NCBI GenBank assembly: GCA_039566865.1
Contig: CM076955.1
Location: forward strand, 14,405,501 to 14,469,500
Reading direction: 5' to 3'
DNA: 64,000 nt
DNA from: Aurelia coerulea
Lineage: Eukaryota > Cnidaria > Scyphozoa > Semaeostomeae > Ulmaridae
How positions within the stretch are numbered: the first letter of the stretch is position 1; the number at the start of each line of letters is the position of its first letter. Below, in pieces: positions 21,352 to 32,247 of this stretch. The notes under the pieces are model-generated. The model ran no database searches and had not been told where the DNA came from. It saw only the letters and a list, made by a program, of their open reading frames with translations. The translations under genes were made by a program, and so were the position numbers.

Positions 21352-23026
21352 GTAAGAAATGAGATTTTTGATAATGCAATATTGCTCGTGCGAAACTCTT
21401 CAATTATCCATATTCGGAAGCATTTTCACGTGACACCTAATTTTTCATTCTGATGATAACACAGATTTGAAAGGCCTCAGTGTTCCAATTGCTTAGACTT
21501 GTTAGATTCAATGTATCTGCCATTGAAATACCATAGTTTAATTTTGATGTTAACTTTAAATGTATACATTTGTAGGTATCTAAGTACTACTAATGGGGAG
21601 GGGTATGTGTATATCCAATTTCATTTGTAGATGCTGATTTGAATCCGAAACTTCTTTCTTATCGCATTTCAGGAAAGAAAATTGATGAAGAAGACGCAGA
21701 GCAACTTTCCGAGCCGGAACTTGGAAGTGATAGCTTTGAAAGCGATGCAGACCTTATCGACCAAGAAACCAAAGCTGAACTGAATGCAATGGAGGATGAT
21801 GGAGATCATGACCCAGAAGGTATTAAATCTCAGTTTTAGGGTCGTGGGCTACTTGTCATAGTGGTGGTTTGTCTGTTGTCCGTTCATGTGAACGGAGAAT
21901 GATGCAGAACATGACATAATAGGTAATTTCAGCTTTAAGAGGTAGGGTCGTGGGCTACGGGTCATAATGGTGGTTTGTCTGTTGTCCGTTCATGTGAACG
22001 GAGGATGATGCAGAACATGACATAATGGGTAATTTCAGCTTTAAGAGGTAGGGTCGTGGGCTACTTGTCACAGTGGTGGTTTGTCTGTTGTCCGTTCATG
22101 TGAACGGAGGATGATGCAGAACATGACATAATGGGTAATTTCAGCTTTGAGAGGTAGGGTCGTGGGCTACTTGCCACAGTGGTGGTTTGTCTGTTGTCCG
22201 TTCTTGTGAATGGAGGATGATGCAGAACATGACATAATAGGTAATTTAGCTTTGAGAGGTAGGGTCGTGTGCTACTTGTCACAGTGGTGGGTTGTCTGTT
22301 GTCCGTTCATGTGAATGGAGGATGATGCAGAACATGACATATAATAGGTAATTTCAGCTTTAAGAGGTAGGGTCGTGGGCTACTTGTCACAGTGGTGGTT
22401 TGTCTGTTGTCCGTTCATGTGAATGGAGGATGATGCAGAACATGACATAATGGGTAATTTCAGCTTTAAGAGGTAGGGTCGTGGGCTACTTGTCATAGTG
22501 GTGGTTTGTCTGTTGTCCGTTCATGTGAACGGAGGATGATGCAGAACATGACATAACAGGTAATTTCAGCTTGAAGAGGTAGGGTGGAGGGCTACACGTC
22601 ACAGTGGTGATTCGTCTGCTCTCCCTTCATGTTAAGTGAATTTGATAAATGGTTTTAGGGCTACAGGCTTTGAAACGTCTGCACACTTTTGCCTCACCCA
22701 ATATGGCGACAAACTAGTTAAAGTGTCCTCATTCAACGAATTGTTCGCCCTACAGCAGTACTTTTGATTAAAAACATTTCTAATTCTTTTTTGCAGGTGC
22801 AATTGAGAAAAAAGACCCATTTCTAATTACCGGTACTTTGAAGGCGATTAGTTTCTACTGCAGATATTGTAAAAGAGCCAAAATGTGTCAAAGATTGTCA
22901 AGAAGATGCACATCTAGCGTCTTGAGAAAGTCACAACAGCTTTGCAAATACTGCTCGCCATCATATTATTACAACGTGCTGCGAAGATTCAGATGGGGTG
23001 CACGCAGGAGAAGAGGGAGATGGTGA
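21303..23026 (+). CDS. secreted cationic cysteine-rich peptide precursor (3 exons)
   Basis: Exons 21303-21351, 21631-21819 and 22797-23026 join through two phase-1 GT-AG introns into 155 codons ending in TGA. Exon 1 is a textbook signal peptide (MKLIVLVILGFSCLLN). Exon 2 encodes an acidic propeptide rich in Asp/Glu, for example EEDAEQL and MEDDGDHD. Exon 3 encodes a strongly basic tail with six cysteines spaced C-x2-C-x5-C-x6-C-x11-C-x2-C and ending GARRRRGRW. A signal, an anionic pro-piece and a cationic Cys-rich end is the layout of cnidarian antimicrobial precursors such as damicornin and, without cysteines, arminins; the cysteine spacing was not matched to a known family. It could equally be a venom or signalling peptide. 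A TATATTAAAA stretch lies about 65 nt upstream of the ATG. Confidence 0.75.
21631..21819 (+). CDS. peptide precursor exon 2: acidic propeptide
   Basis: The acceptor TTCATTTGTAG and donor GAAG|GTATTA flank 189 nt. The product is about 63 residues with roughly a third Asp/Glu and very few basic residues, complementary in charge to exon 3. Confidence 0.75.
21839..22640. repeat. 106-bp minisatellite inside the peptide-gene intron
   Basis: GGGTCGTGGGCTAC starts near 21839, 21945, 22051, 22157, 22262, 22370, 22476 and, degenerate, 22582. Each unit contains the hairpin CCGTTCATGTGAACGG (7-bp stem, 2-nt loop) and GATGCAGAACATGACATAA. It nearly fills intron 2. Confidence 0.9.
22797..23026 (+). CDS. 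peptide precursor exon 3: basic six-cysteine domain and stop
   Basis: Acceptor TTTTTTGCAG. Seventy-five codons then TGA. All six cysteines lie in the central 35 residues, with Lys/Arg between them and an Arg-rich C-terminus. The mature peptide is likely released by proteolysis within the first 30 residues of this exon; the exact site is not visible. Confidence 0.75.
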
Positions 23027-23255
23027 GGCCAGTTTTATCTCAGGAAACTCAAGAACAGTTTATGGACGTCCAAAACGCCAAAATAGCTTAGTGTAGCACT
23101 AGCACTACGATCGTCACAAGCGTAGAGTTTCCATTTTCTACGTGGTGTCCCGACCACGCTCTGATGAGGACACAAGTCCGAAAACCCTCTATTTGTTAAA
23201 GTATTCATAGTATCCTTTGTTGTGCAACCTCTCAACATCAACTGTTCTAGTTATA

Positions 23256-23822
23256 TACCGGGTGACCCAAAATAAACTTCACAAGCTAGATCACGCCTAG
23301 CTTCCAGAAAGCAAATGTTTCGAACAAAAACAAAGTATCAAGCATGTAGCTGAGAGGCTTAGCTATTGTTTTAGACGTTTCTTGGTCAGGTTAAGGTGTA
23401 CCTGCCCTCTAAAAAACCATACTTTCAAAAATTCAGTAATTCATGCCTTTCTCAGACAGACTTTTCTGTTCCAATCCATGCTTAGGAGCACGAAATTGGA
23501 ATAAGGAGCTAAGGTCAGTCATTATGCAAGTAACTGATATTCCCATATGACTTCAAATCCATGTCTACGTTAAGTGTTAAGTTTTCACAATATATTGACT
23601 GATAAATGATGTTGATTATTGTGCTCTAAATGAGAAATGTAGGATTCAAAATTGTCTTTTTGTCTGATTTTTCAAATGGTGATCATAGCTTAAAGTGACG
23701 AAACAGCATCTCAAAAGATAGCCAATCCTTTCAACTAGACGGTGAAATGAAATATTTATCAACAGCGTCCAATTTTAGAGAGTATGATCTAGCTCATGAA
23801 GTTGTTTTTGGATCACCTGGTA
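23256..23822. mobile_element. TA-flanked element with ACCGGGTGACCC ends
   Basis: The left end TATACCGGGTGACCCAAAAT and inverted right end TTTTGGATCACCTGGTA lie inside TA. The next inner block AAACTTCACAAGCTAGATCA is mirrored by TGATCTAGCTCATGAAGTT. The left end carries AATAAA at about 23271 and could supply a polyadenylation signal to the peptide gene 230 bp upstream. Confidence 0.7.
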
Positions 23823-24214
23823 AACTCTTAATTTGAGAAAATGTAGCATCATTCACGTTTGAATATATCAGGAGGTCTGACTGAGCCCCCTGAATAATCA
23901 AAAGTTCTTAGCCCTCTTGGTTCCCTCTCTTAGCCTGTGACGACAGCACGACATTAACCTTAATTATCTATTTTATTGTCATAACTTTTCGATATATGCA
24001 TGTATACATCAGAAGCACTGGCAACTGAGTTAATTTCTTGAGATGATGTGTTTTCTGCCAATTAACGTACAACAAATCTTGATTACCCCGACAGAAACTT
24101 CTTGAAATGACGTCATTATGCATTGAGACTAAGGAAGTGCTGCACCATCATGCACTATGGAGTCTTTTTGAAATAATTAATAGACCATTTTGACATTTAG
24201 AAAAAGGGTCTGGG

Positions 24215-26116
24215 CACAGTGATCCAGAATACGAAAATTAGGGAATAAACTGCAAAAAATGAATTCTCGAAAATGCAAAAAATACACGATGGTCTTTATA
24301 GAGGACATCCTGAGGATTAACAAAAAACAAACCGTTTTAAAATCGGACCACTGAGTGCGGAGAAATGTATTGTTGAAGTTGGCCTAAATTCCATATGGTT
24401 GTTTACACTGACATTTCCGGTACAAGTGTCAAAATAACGTAAATTTCAAAATGTCAAAAGGTCGTCTTGCCTTCGTCCGATTTTAGAATTTTTTCTTTTA
24501 AATGAAAGGTAAACCTTTCGTCTTTAATGCCATCTAGTTGCTGGATTCATATGGTAAACGGTTATCCAAGAATTACGCAAAGTTATGTCCCTTGTACTCT
24601 ATCCAAGAATCTTTTTTCAAAACTGGGAACTTCGACTTAAAAGTTGAAAACAAAAAAAGCAAGCGTTTGCAAGCCTTAGCGACTAATTTTTCATTAAACT
24701 CCAACGTCTTCTGAATGCTTCCCTGAAATCTTTCGTTCTGAGTCGTTCAAATTAATTGTCAAAAATTCTTTCAAAATCGTTGGTAAAAGATTATGATGAT
24801 TATGATGAATATTATAGTCAGGCAACTTATCAATTCCTTTATGCTAAAAACAAAGAGCAAAATGCCAATAATTTTCCTTGGAGTTTTCTCAAAGCATAAA
24901 TAGAAAGAGTTATTCATGGGATTGGATGCGAACATATTTTTTTGTCAGAAAGGCAGTTCGAGGATATTTTCAAGAGCATCAAAAACAAAAGCTTTGTTCC
25001 TAAATATGAGACGAACTCTGCAGTTCTGCTAAAAAGGGTCACACGCCACAAGTATCTCAATTCTTTCTTGTTAATCTTATTTGTGATAAAATGTATTTTT
25101 GTGACATTCTTTACATGCATATGTACTTATTGGTTCATTCTATTTGGCTGCCACCGTTGTGTCTGCCCCCACCTTTATGTCACAATTCCCAGTACATTTT
25201 GCCAAGGTTTTGTAGCAGTCAGAGCTAATATAACAAGCAGTTTTGCGATAATGGTAGTAATATCATTGATGATTTATTTTCCACAGAATAAGGAACAGTA
25301 TGAGACATCCTGTGTTTTGGTTCATTTATTGTTTTGCAAATATAAACTTGTCGCTTGATACTCACGATAAAAAGATACCCTTTCAAATTAAAATCCCATC
25401 AGTAATTTTTCCCAGTAAGTCTGATAACTTAAAGGGAAACTCTACTTATACTTTGAGAAAACGCCATGAAAATTATTGGAAATTTGCTCTTTGGTTTGGC
25501 AAATAGGAATCAATAAGATGCTTGACTAAATGTTCATTTATAATCATCATAACTTTTGCCAACAATATTGAAAGAATTGTTGACAATTAATTTGAACGAC
25601 TCAGAACGAAAGATTTCAGGTAGACACCCAGAAGACGTTGGAGTTTAATAAAAGATTTGTCACTAAGGCTTGCAAACGCTTGCTTTTTTGTTTTCAACTT
25701 TTAAGTCGAAGTTCCCAGTTTTGAACAAGATTCTTGGATAGAGTACAAGGGACCTAACTTTGCATAATTCTTGGATAACCGTTTACCATATGAATCCAGC
25801 AACTAGATGGCATTAAAGACGAAAGAATTACCTTTCATTTAAAAGAAAAAATTCTAAAATTGGACAAAGGCAAGATGACCTTTTGACATTTTGAAATTTA
25901 CGTTATTTTGACACTTGTACCGGAAATGTCAGTGTAAACAACCATATGGAATTTAGGCCAACTTCAAAAATACATTTCTCCGCACTCAGCGGTCCGATTT
26001 TAAAACGGTTTGTTTCATGTTAATCCTCAGGATGTCCTCCATAAAGAATGTCGGGTATTTTTTCAATTTTCAAAAATTCATTTTTTGCAATTAATTACAT
26101 GCTCTGGATCACTGTG
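24215..26116. mobile_element. Transib-like long palindrome, heptamer CACAGTG, copy 1
   Basis: The left end CACAGTGATCCAGAATACG and inverted right end CACAGTGATCCAGAGCATG are flanked by the 5-bp direct repeat CTGGG (24210-24214, 26117-26121). Arms of about 600 nt are complementary (for example CATATGGTTGTTTACACTGA near 24395 against its complement near 25935). The loop (about 24830-25510) differs from that of copy 2 and has a 138-codon frame without recognisable motifs. A CACNNTG start plus a GC-rich 5-bp duplication is characteristic of Transib elements; no transposase is encoded. Confidence 0.75.
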
Positions 26117-26259
26117 CTGGGGAGACCAATATTTTTCTGATAGATGGCTCCCACAAGGCTTTCACAAACGATAAATTGAACTTTACAAATCTATTGGTTT
26201 TAAATTCACATAAGATAAAATATAAAAAAAACAACAGAAAGACAAAAGATGACGTTGCG

Positions 26260-26402
26260 TGACACTGCACAACATCACAACACAAAACAACACAACACCA
26301 CACCACAACACCACACCACACAACACAACACTACGCAACATCACAACACAACACAACACAACACAACACAACACAACACAACATAACATAACATAACACA
26401 AA
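26260..26402. repeat. ACACA/ACACC microsatellite
   Basis: About 140 bp of CACAACACCACAC passing into repeated ACAAC units and ending in ACATA. Minus-strand frames here read as Cys/Val runs and are not genes. Confidence 0.9.
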
Positions 26403-26760
26403 GAAAAGGAAAAGGAGCACATGCGCGCTTATTTTTGAGGTGTGGCACGACTTTATCATTCTTACCACATTTTTATTATATTCATTTAATCAGGGCCATG
26501 ACCATCTGTCATTTATTCTTTCCAAAAGCAAAAAGATTGAGAACTAAAGTTTACAGGTGCCCTCGAAAATGTCCATGATACAAATCATGGTTAGGCACTT
26601 TGTCAAAACCTCTGGTTTCGGGTGCACTGCAAATTTTGACTTTGCAAACTTGTATCTCCGATCTTTGATGTACATATGATTTAAAAAATGCAAGGTATGT
26701 GCATCTAAGTTGAAGATTGATAAATGTAGCTGTGAAGTCGGACAGTAATGATATCTTATC
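26403..26760 (-). mobile_element. half-copy of the 62.2-63.0 kb palindromic element
   Basis: Shares, with divergence, CAAAACCTCTGGTTTC, GGTGCACT..AAATTTTGAC, ATCTCCG, ATGCAAGGTATGTGCAT and the AAAAGGAGCACATGC block with the element at 62212-63001. One flank is lost into the microsatellite. Confidence 0.6.
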
Positions 26761-26945
26761 GAGGTGGCATGTTTATTTACGAAACTTGAACAGCGTAGGT
26801 GGAATACAATTTCAAAAATTCTTTTAAAGAGGATGGCACGATATAAAGAGATGAAAAGAACGGGCTAAGAAGAGGAAAATTCAAGTGGCATGCTTCTTTA
26901 CGAGACTTAAAGTAAATAAACGGAGTTAAAAGGAACTAAGCTAGG
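26760..26945 (-). repeat. dispersed repeat, reverse copy
   Basis: On the minus strand it reads TTGAATTTTCC, TTAGCCCGTTCTTTTC and ATCGTGCCATCCTCTTT, matching 15285-15400 and 18510-18620. Confidence 0.6.
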
Positions 26946-27752
26946 GGGACTGGGTCAGTCTAAATATAACCTATTGTATTTGATGGTCTCGAGGGGGTCT
27001 CAATCGATGAAAACAACAGAAACGTAAGTGGCGTCTGCCGTTCTTTTGTGCTATGTGTAGATGTTAGACGCACACAACAACGACCCAAAAACTATCTGTA
27101 ACGACTCAACCAAGCGATTCACTCGAAAGAAAACACACGACTTTTTCCAGAACCAAATCCTTCAAAATCAAGACTCTTCTACATCAAAACTCGAATACTT
27201 TCATCTCTCAGTCATTTAGCGTCCTCCTTCGTGTCTTTCTCTTCTTCTCTCTCTCGTCTCTCGTCCGGGGGTCAAACTCCCCATTTGTCCAGAAAGTCTT
27301 TTGGGGGCCTCCGCAGAGGGCCTCACACACTCCCCCTACAAAATCAAATGTCAAACTTGACATTTAAGTCGTATGACTAGATGTTCATTTGAAAAAATGT
27401 TACTTGTACATGTGAAACAGTTACAAACTTCACACTTGCCAATGATTGAACTATGGAACTTAACGGCGCCGATGCAAGTCTCATAAATAATCATTGTTCT
27501 TAATTGTCACTTTTGTCCTCTTTGTTCTTGAATGTTGCTGCGCAGCGGTTCTCGTACTTCTCTGTAACTGTTATTGAAATCTTGAAAGATTCAATGCAGG
27601 ATATTACATCCTATGACGTCGGTCTTTGGAACTGGAGTAATTTTATGTGTTAAAGCTCGTCAAATAAACAAAATTCTTCAGCAAAGTTAATGGTTATAGA
27701 TCACAGGTCCCAGCCTAACAAAACTCTTCAGCAAAGTTAATGACTACTAGAG
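26946..27752 (-). other. 3' non-coding end of the gypsy element; LTR candidate
   Basis: Downstream of pol on the minus strand, a purine tract (TAGGGGGAG) near 27335 is followed by TGTGTGAGGCCCTCTGCGG. This could be a polypurine tract followed by an LTR start. I found no matching 5' LTR above 35.7 kb, so the LTR call is only suggested by position. Confidence 0.3.
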
Positions 27753-30005
27753 TTAATGACTATATATTACAGGTCCTGGCCTGACAAGATGTGGATGATA
27801 TTGTACAAAGCGTGCACAAAATGATCTAGTCTGATTTTGGAACGAAGGAAGTGGTCCTGTCCTCGCAGGAAACATCGTCTGTGCTGGAACACCTGTGTAA
27901 TTATGGAACGGTGCAGGCTGTAAATGGACAGTATTAACTGCTGGTCGGCTGTCAAAGGGCCTCCCGAAATCATAATAGGCGAGTCTTGTAGGTTGATGTC
28001 GTTCTCGTTGTGGACGGTCCAATCTCTCACGAGAGCCGTCTCTAAAATGTGTGTCATCATTTGCAACTGTAGCGTGTCCAGACATGTCTTGATCAGTCAC
28101 TTGCAGATCCCGGTGTGAATCATCAAATTCATTCCCTTCTATGTCCGATGAATGCGATGGCTCAATCATCTCTGATGGTGTTGTCATAGGTTCAGTGTGA
28201 ACCAGGGGCATGAAATGTTGCCCCGCCTGTTCAAGTTGTTCGGGAGAAAACGAAGGCAGCTCGTCTTGGTCTTCTGCCGTAAATGAATCCTGTGCTTCGT
28301 TACTTTCAGGCTCCCTGATGTTGCGATACGTCTTGTCCACAGCTTTCTTGGACTTGGTGGCGTCTGGTTGTTCCTCATATGGTAAGAAAGGACATGGGAG
28401 TAACAAATTCCGATGGAGAATTCTCGTTCTTCCCGGTTGTGATTCTGGACGTACCTCATAGACGGCATTCAATGGATCTTTTCGATTCATGACGATGTAT
28501 ACTTTATCTTCCCAGAAGGAGCGAAGTTTACCTGGTCCACCCCTTTCCAACACGTTCTTTACAAGTACCCGGTCACCTGGTTTGAGATCAGAAGTACGTA
28601 CTTTCTTATTGTACTCATCTCTCCCTGCAGCTGTACTAATGGCTGCTTTCTCTGCTGCAATCCTATGAGCTTCTTTCATTGCATCCTTGAAATGTTTTAC
28701 ATACTCTGGATACGACTTGGCTGTAGACATATCTGTGTTTCCAAAAATGATGTCCAAAGGTAAACGAGGTTTTCGGCCAAATAGCAACTCAAACGGTGAG
28801 AAGCCGGTACTGTCATTCCGAGTGCCGTTATATGCAAAACACATTTTGTTTACATGCTCTTTCCATCGAGATTTCTGACATTCAGCCATGGTTCTCAACA
28901 TCGACAGCAAGGTTTGATTAAATCTCTCACACTGGGCATTGCCCATCGGATGGTATGGTGTGGTACGACTTCGTCTTATTCCTGTCAGATGTTCCAGATG
29001 ATGAAAAAGATTATTTTCGAACTCCGGGCCCTGATCATGGTGGATCCGAGCGGGGAAGCCAAATCTCAAAATAAAATCGTTAAATATCTTTTCCGCAGCT
29101 GTGCGTGCTGATTTATTAGTCGTCGGGTACGCTTGTGCATATCTCGTAAAGTGGTCGATCACGGTTAGAATGTACTCGTACCCACCTACGCTCCGTTCGA
29201 GGTGAACAAAATCGATTGAGATAAGTTCAAATGGTTGACTGGTCTCGATGCTCTGTGCAGGAGCTCTTGGTGGCAAATGTGGTTTCTTCCGCTTCAAACA
29301 GCAGCAGACCTTCGTCACATAATGCTCAATGTCGGTTGCCATATGAGGCCAGTAGAAGCGCTCTCTCGCAAGTTCAATGACACGTTCAGCACCGAGATGT
29401 CCCATATCTTCATGAAGATGTTTGTAGACTAACTTCTGATACCTGGCTGGGAGAACAAGTTGAAGTCTTGTGCTGGTTTTTCTGTACAGTGCCTGATCCT
29501 TTCCAATGACAAGCTTGCTCCATTCATGCATGAGTAACTTCGTCATGTTTGATTCTCCCACACGTTTTCTAGCAACTGGGCGTTCTCCTGTCAACTTAGC
29601 TTTCAACACTGGTGCGATCATTGGATCATCTTCTTGTGCTTTTGTAACGTTTCCAAGCGGCATAGGGGTGTATTTACCTATAGCTGGCGCATCCAAAAGA
29701 CATATGGCATCAGCATCGGTTGAGACAGAGGTTACCCAACCAACATTACTCTTTTGATGTGCGCTAATGGCAGTCACAGTTGACTGTATATCACTTTCGG
29801 TGGTTTCCTCTGTGCAATCATTGATGAGATTTTCTATGTTTGTAGGCATGCGTGAAAGAAAATCAGCATCGATATTGGCATGGCCTGGCCGATACTTTAT
29901 AGTGAAATTGAAATCAGCCAATGCTACTACCCATCTATAACCTGTAGCATTTAATTTAGCTGTTGTAAGCACATATGTCAGTGTAGACAGTAAAGTGCTT
30001 GGCAT
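27753..30005 (-). pseudogene. pol: Ty3/gypsy pol, RNase H tail and integrase
   Basis: The frame begins at the RNase H C-terminus ([10 protein letters not shown], then NIDADFLSRMP) and continues through integrase. It shows an HHCC-type zinc region (HLHEDMGHLG through VCCCLKRK), the catalytic core with ISIDFVHLE (Asp), HHDQGPEFEN (Asp) and NAQCERFNQT (Glu), and a C-terminal module with LKPGDRVLV. The DDE triad is intact. It is out of frame with the upstream protease-RT-RNase H frame, so pol cannot be made as one polyprotein. The C-terminal 150 residues are low-complexity, acidic then Arg-rich. Confidence 0.9.
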
Positions 30006-32247
30006 AGAACAAATAGTCTCGGAACTGTTCAGTGACTGCCCATTTCAAGGCCAAGAACTCCAATTTCCCGGAGTGGAAGTGATACTTCTGTTCTGCTGGA
30101 GTTAGTGTTCTTGAAGCAAAGCCAATTACTCTCATTTTGCCTGATTGTCTCTGATACAGGACAGCTCCTAAGCCCTCCTGTGAAGCATCGGTATGTAAAA
30201 CGAAAGGCTGTGAATAGTCAGGATACGCCATCACTGGTGGGTTGGTTAACTGGTTAATCAGCGATTGTAGTGCTTCCTTATGTTGATTCTGCCATACAAC
30301 TGGACTCTTAGAACTGACTTGGTTTGTGTTCTTCTTTTGCTTACGTGATCTTGTGACGTGATGTTGCAATTTCTTTGTGTCAGGATTGTTTTTCAATAAG
30401 TCATAGATTGGCTTGGCGATACGGGAGAAATTTTCTATGTAACGCCTGTAGTAGCCCAATAAACCTGTCAGCTGTCTGACTTCCCCCACTGTCCTGGGAA
30501 TGGCATCTTTGAGCTTCAAAATGGCTTCTATGTTCCCAGAATCAATGCGATATCCCTCCTCTGACACAATACGACCTAAGTAAACAACTTCCCTCTTGAA
30601 AAGATGACACTTTTCCGCCTTGAGCTTGATTCCGTTCTCTTTTAGTCTCCTTAGAACAAGGCGTACATGTTCTACATGATCTTCGAACGATGCTGAGTAC
30701 ACAATCACATCATCAAGATAAGGGGCACAGATTTTATCTCGGTAGTCGTCCAAAATATTCTCCATGAAGCGTTGGAATTCTGCAGGGGCATTTTTTAATC
30801 CCATGGGCATACGGACCCATTCGTAGAGCCCCCATGGTGTTACGAATGCTGTTAAGGGTCGACTTTCTGGGTCCATGAATCCCTGGTGATATGCTTTTCC
30901 CTGGTCAATTGTGGAGAACCATTTCTGTCCCGCGAGACTGTCTAATGTATCTTGAATCCTTGGAATGGGATGTGAATCTGCATGTGTCTTGTTGTTGAGA
31001 TCCCGATAGTCAACACAAAGTCTCATGGATCCATCTTTCTTTCGTACAATAACACAGCAACTACTATAAGGTGATCTTGACTTTTCTATGAATCCTCGGT
31101 TCAGGAGGTCCTCAATGTATTGTTTTAGTTCTGGGTATAACGGTCGTGGTACAGCTACGTAATGTTTCGCAACAGGTGTTTCATCTGCCAAATTTATTTT
31201 TAGCTTTAATCCTTCCGCACATCCAATGTCATCTTTACTGACACAAAAGATGTCTCTTTCTTCGTACAGCATACGTTTGACCATAACCTGCTGTTCTTCT
31301 GAGAGTTCTCCTAGTGATACATTAGGAATAAGCTCCTCTATAATGTCTGTACTCTCGTTCACTTGATTATTCCTCTTCTGACCCCTTGTCATTGTTTGCT
31401 GAACTTCTTGCTTCACCGGTGGCTCTTTGGGTTGTATCTCAGTAGGAGTAACTGATCGTACGAGTTGTAATGTACCTAAAACAGTGCGTCCCTTCAAAGT
31501 AATATCATGGACTGTGTTGTTAATAACTTGCACATAAACTTTATTACAACTTTCTCTCTTTAGCATTTCGAGTGATGGGCAAATCTCTATTCCTGGAGGT
31601 ACATGTGCATCCACATCAGGCTCGAAGAGGACAGGTATCTGCCTTTCTACCAAACCAATGTCACAACGACATGGGAGCCTTTTAGTTTCACCTTTTCGAA
31701 CAACAAAATCTTTCTTGAACATTCTGACGATACTGGTGGTTTCTTCAATGGATGAATTAATGACGTCTACCAATGTCATAAGGTCTTTTTGCGACTTCTG
31801 ATGAAAACTTCCTGATAACAATGATATAATTCCTGCTAGGTCTGTAGTTAATCCTTTCTCTCTTATGACCTCCTCTATCACGTTGTATCCAATAATTGGT
31901 TGTTCCAGTTTATAATCTGTAACCAACATTGGAACTTCAATGGAACCCTCATCTGATTGGGAGAGTTGAAAATCGATTTTAACCCATCCTTTATAAGGAA
32001 GTTTTGAACCATTGGCAGTCATCAATTGGAGATCTTTACCTTCAGAAAGTAAATTCTTTACATCTTGAATCTCAATGCCTGGGAAATAGTCTGCCAGTTG
32101 TCGTGCACTTATAATTGATACTTGAGCACCTGTGTCAAATAATGCTTCAACCTTAACATTGTTCATAAATGCAGTTACAATACACTTTGTCCCAACTAAC
32201 TTCGAAACTTTTTCCCTTTCTTTCGGTGTGATATGGTTAATGTACAC
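29956..32247 (-). pseudogene. pol: Ty3/gypsy pol, protease, reverse transcriptase and RNase H
   Basis: The frame holds an aspartic protease motif DTGAQVSII (near residue 38), RT with [30 protein letters not shown] and the catalytic [11 protein letters not shown] (near 510), then RNase H with [12 protein letters not shown] (near 687) and KLEFLALKW. The order protease-RT-RNase H-integrase identifies Ty3/gypsy. It lies in the same frame as gag, separated only by one TGA (32248-32250). It stops prematurely about 250 residues after YLDD, where a short deletion between CTGA repeats near 29982 has shifted the frame. Confidence 0.9.

Noticed and set aside
21839..22640. CRISPR-like regular array
   Set aside because: Units are contiguous 106-bp tandem copies without unique spacers and lie in a eukaryotic intron.
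24942..25358. 138-codon frame in the loop of the Transib-like palindrome
   Set aside because: Mostly hydrophobic with no DDE or RAG1-like motif; the second copy of the element has an unrelated loop.
26109..26422. Cys/Val-rich minus-strand frames
   Set aside because: They are translations of an ACACA microsatellite.
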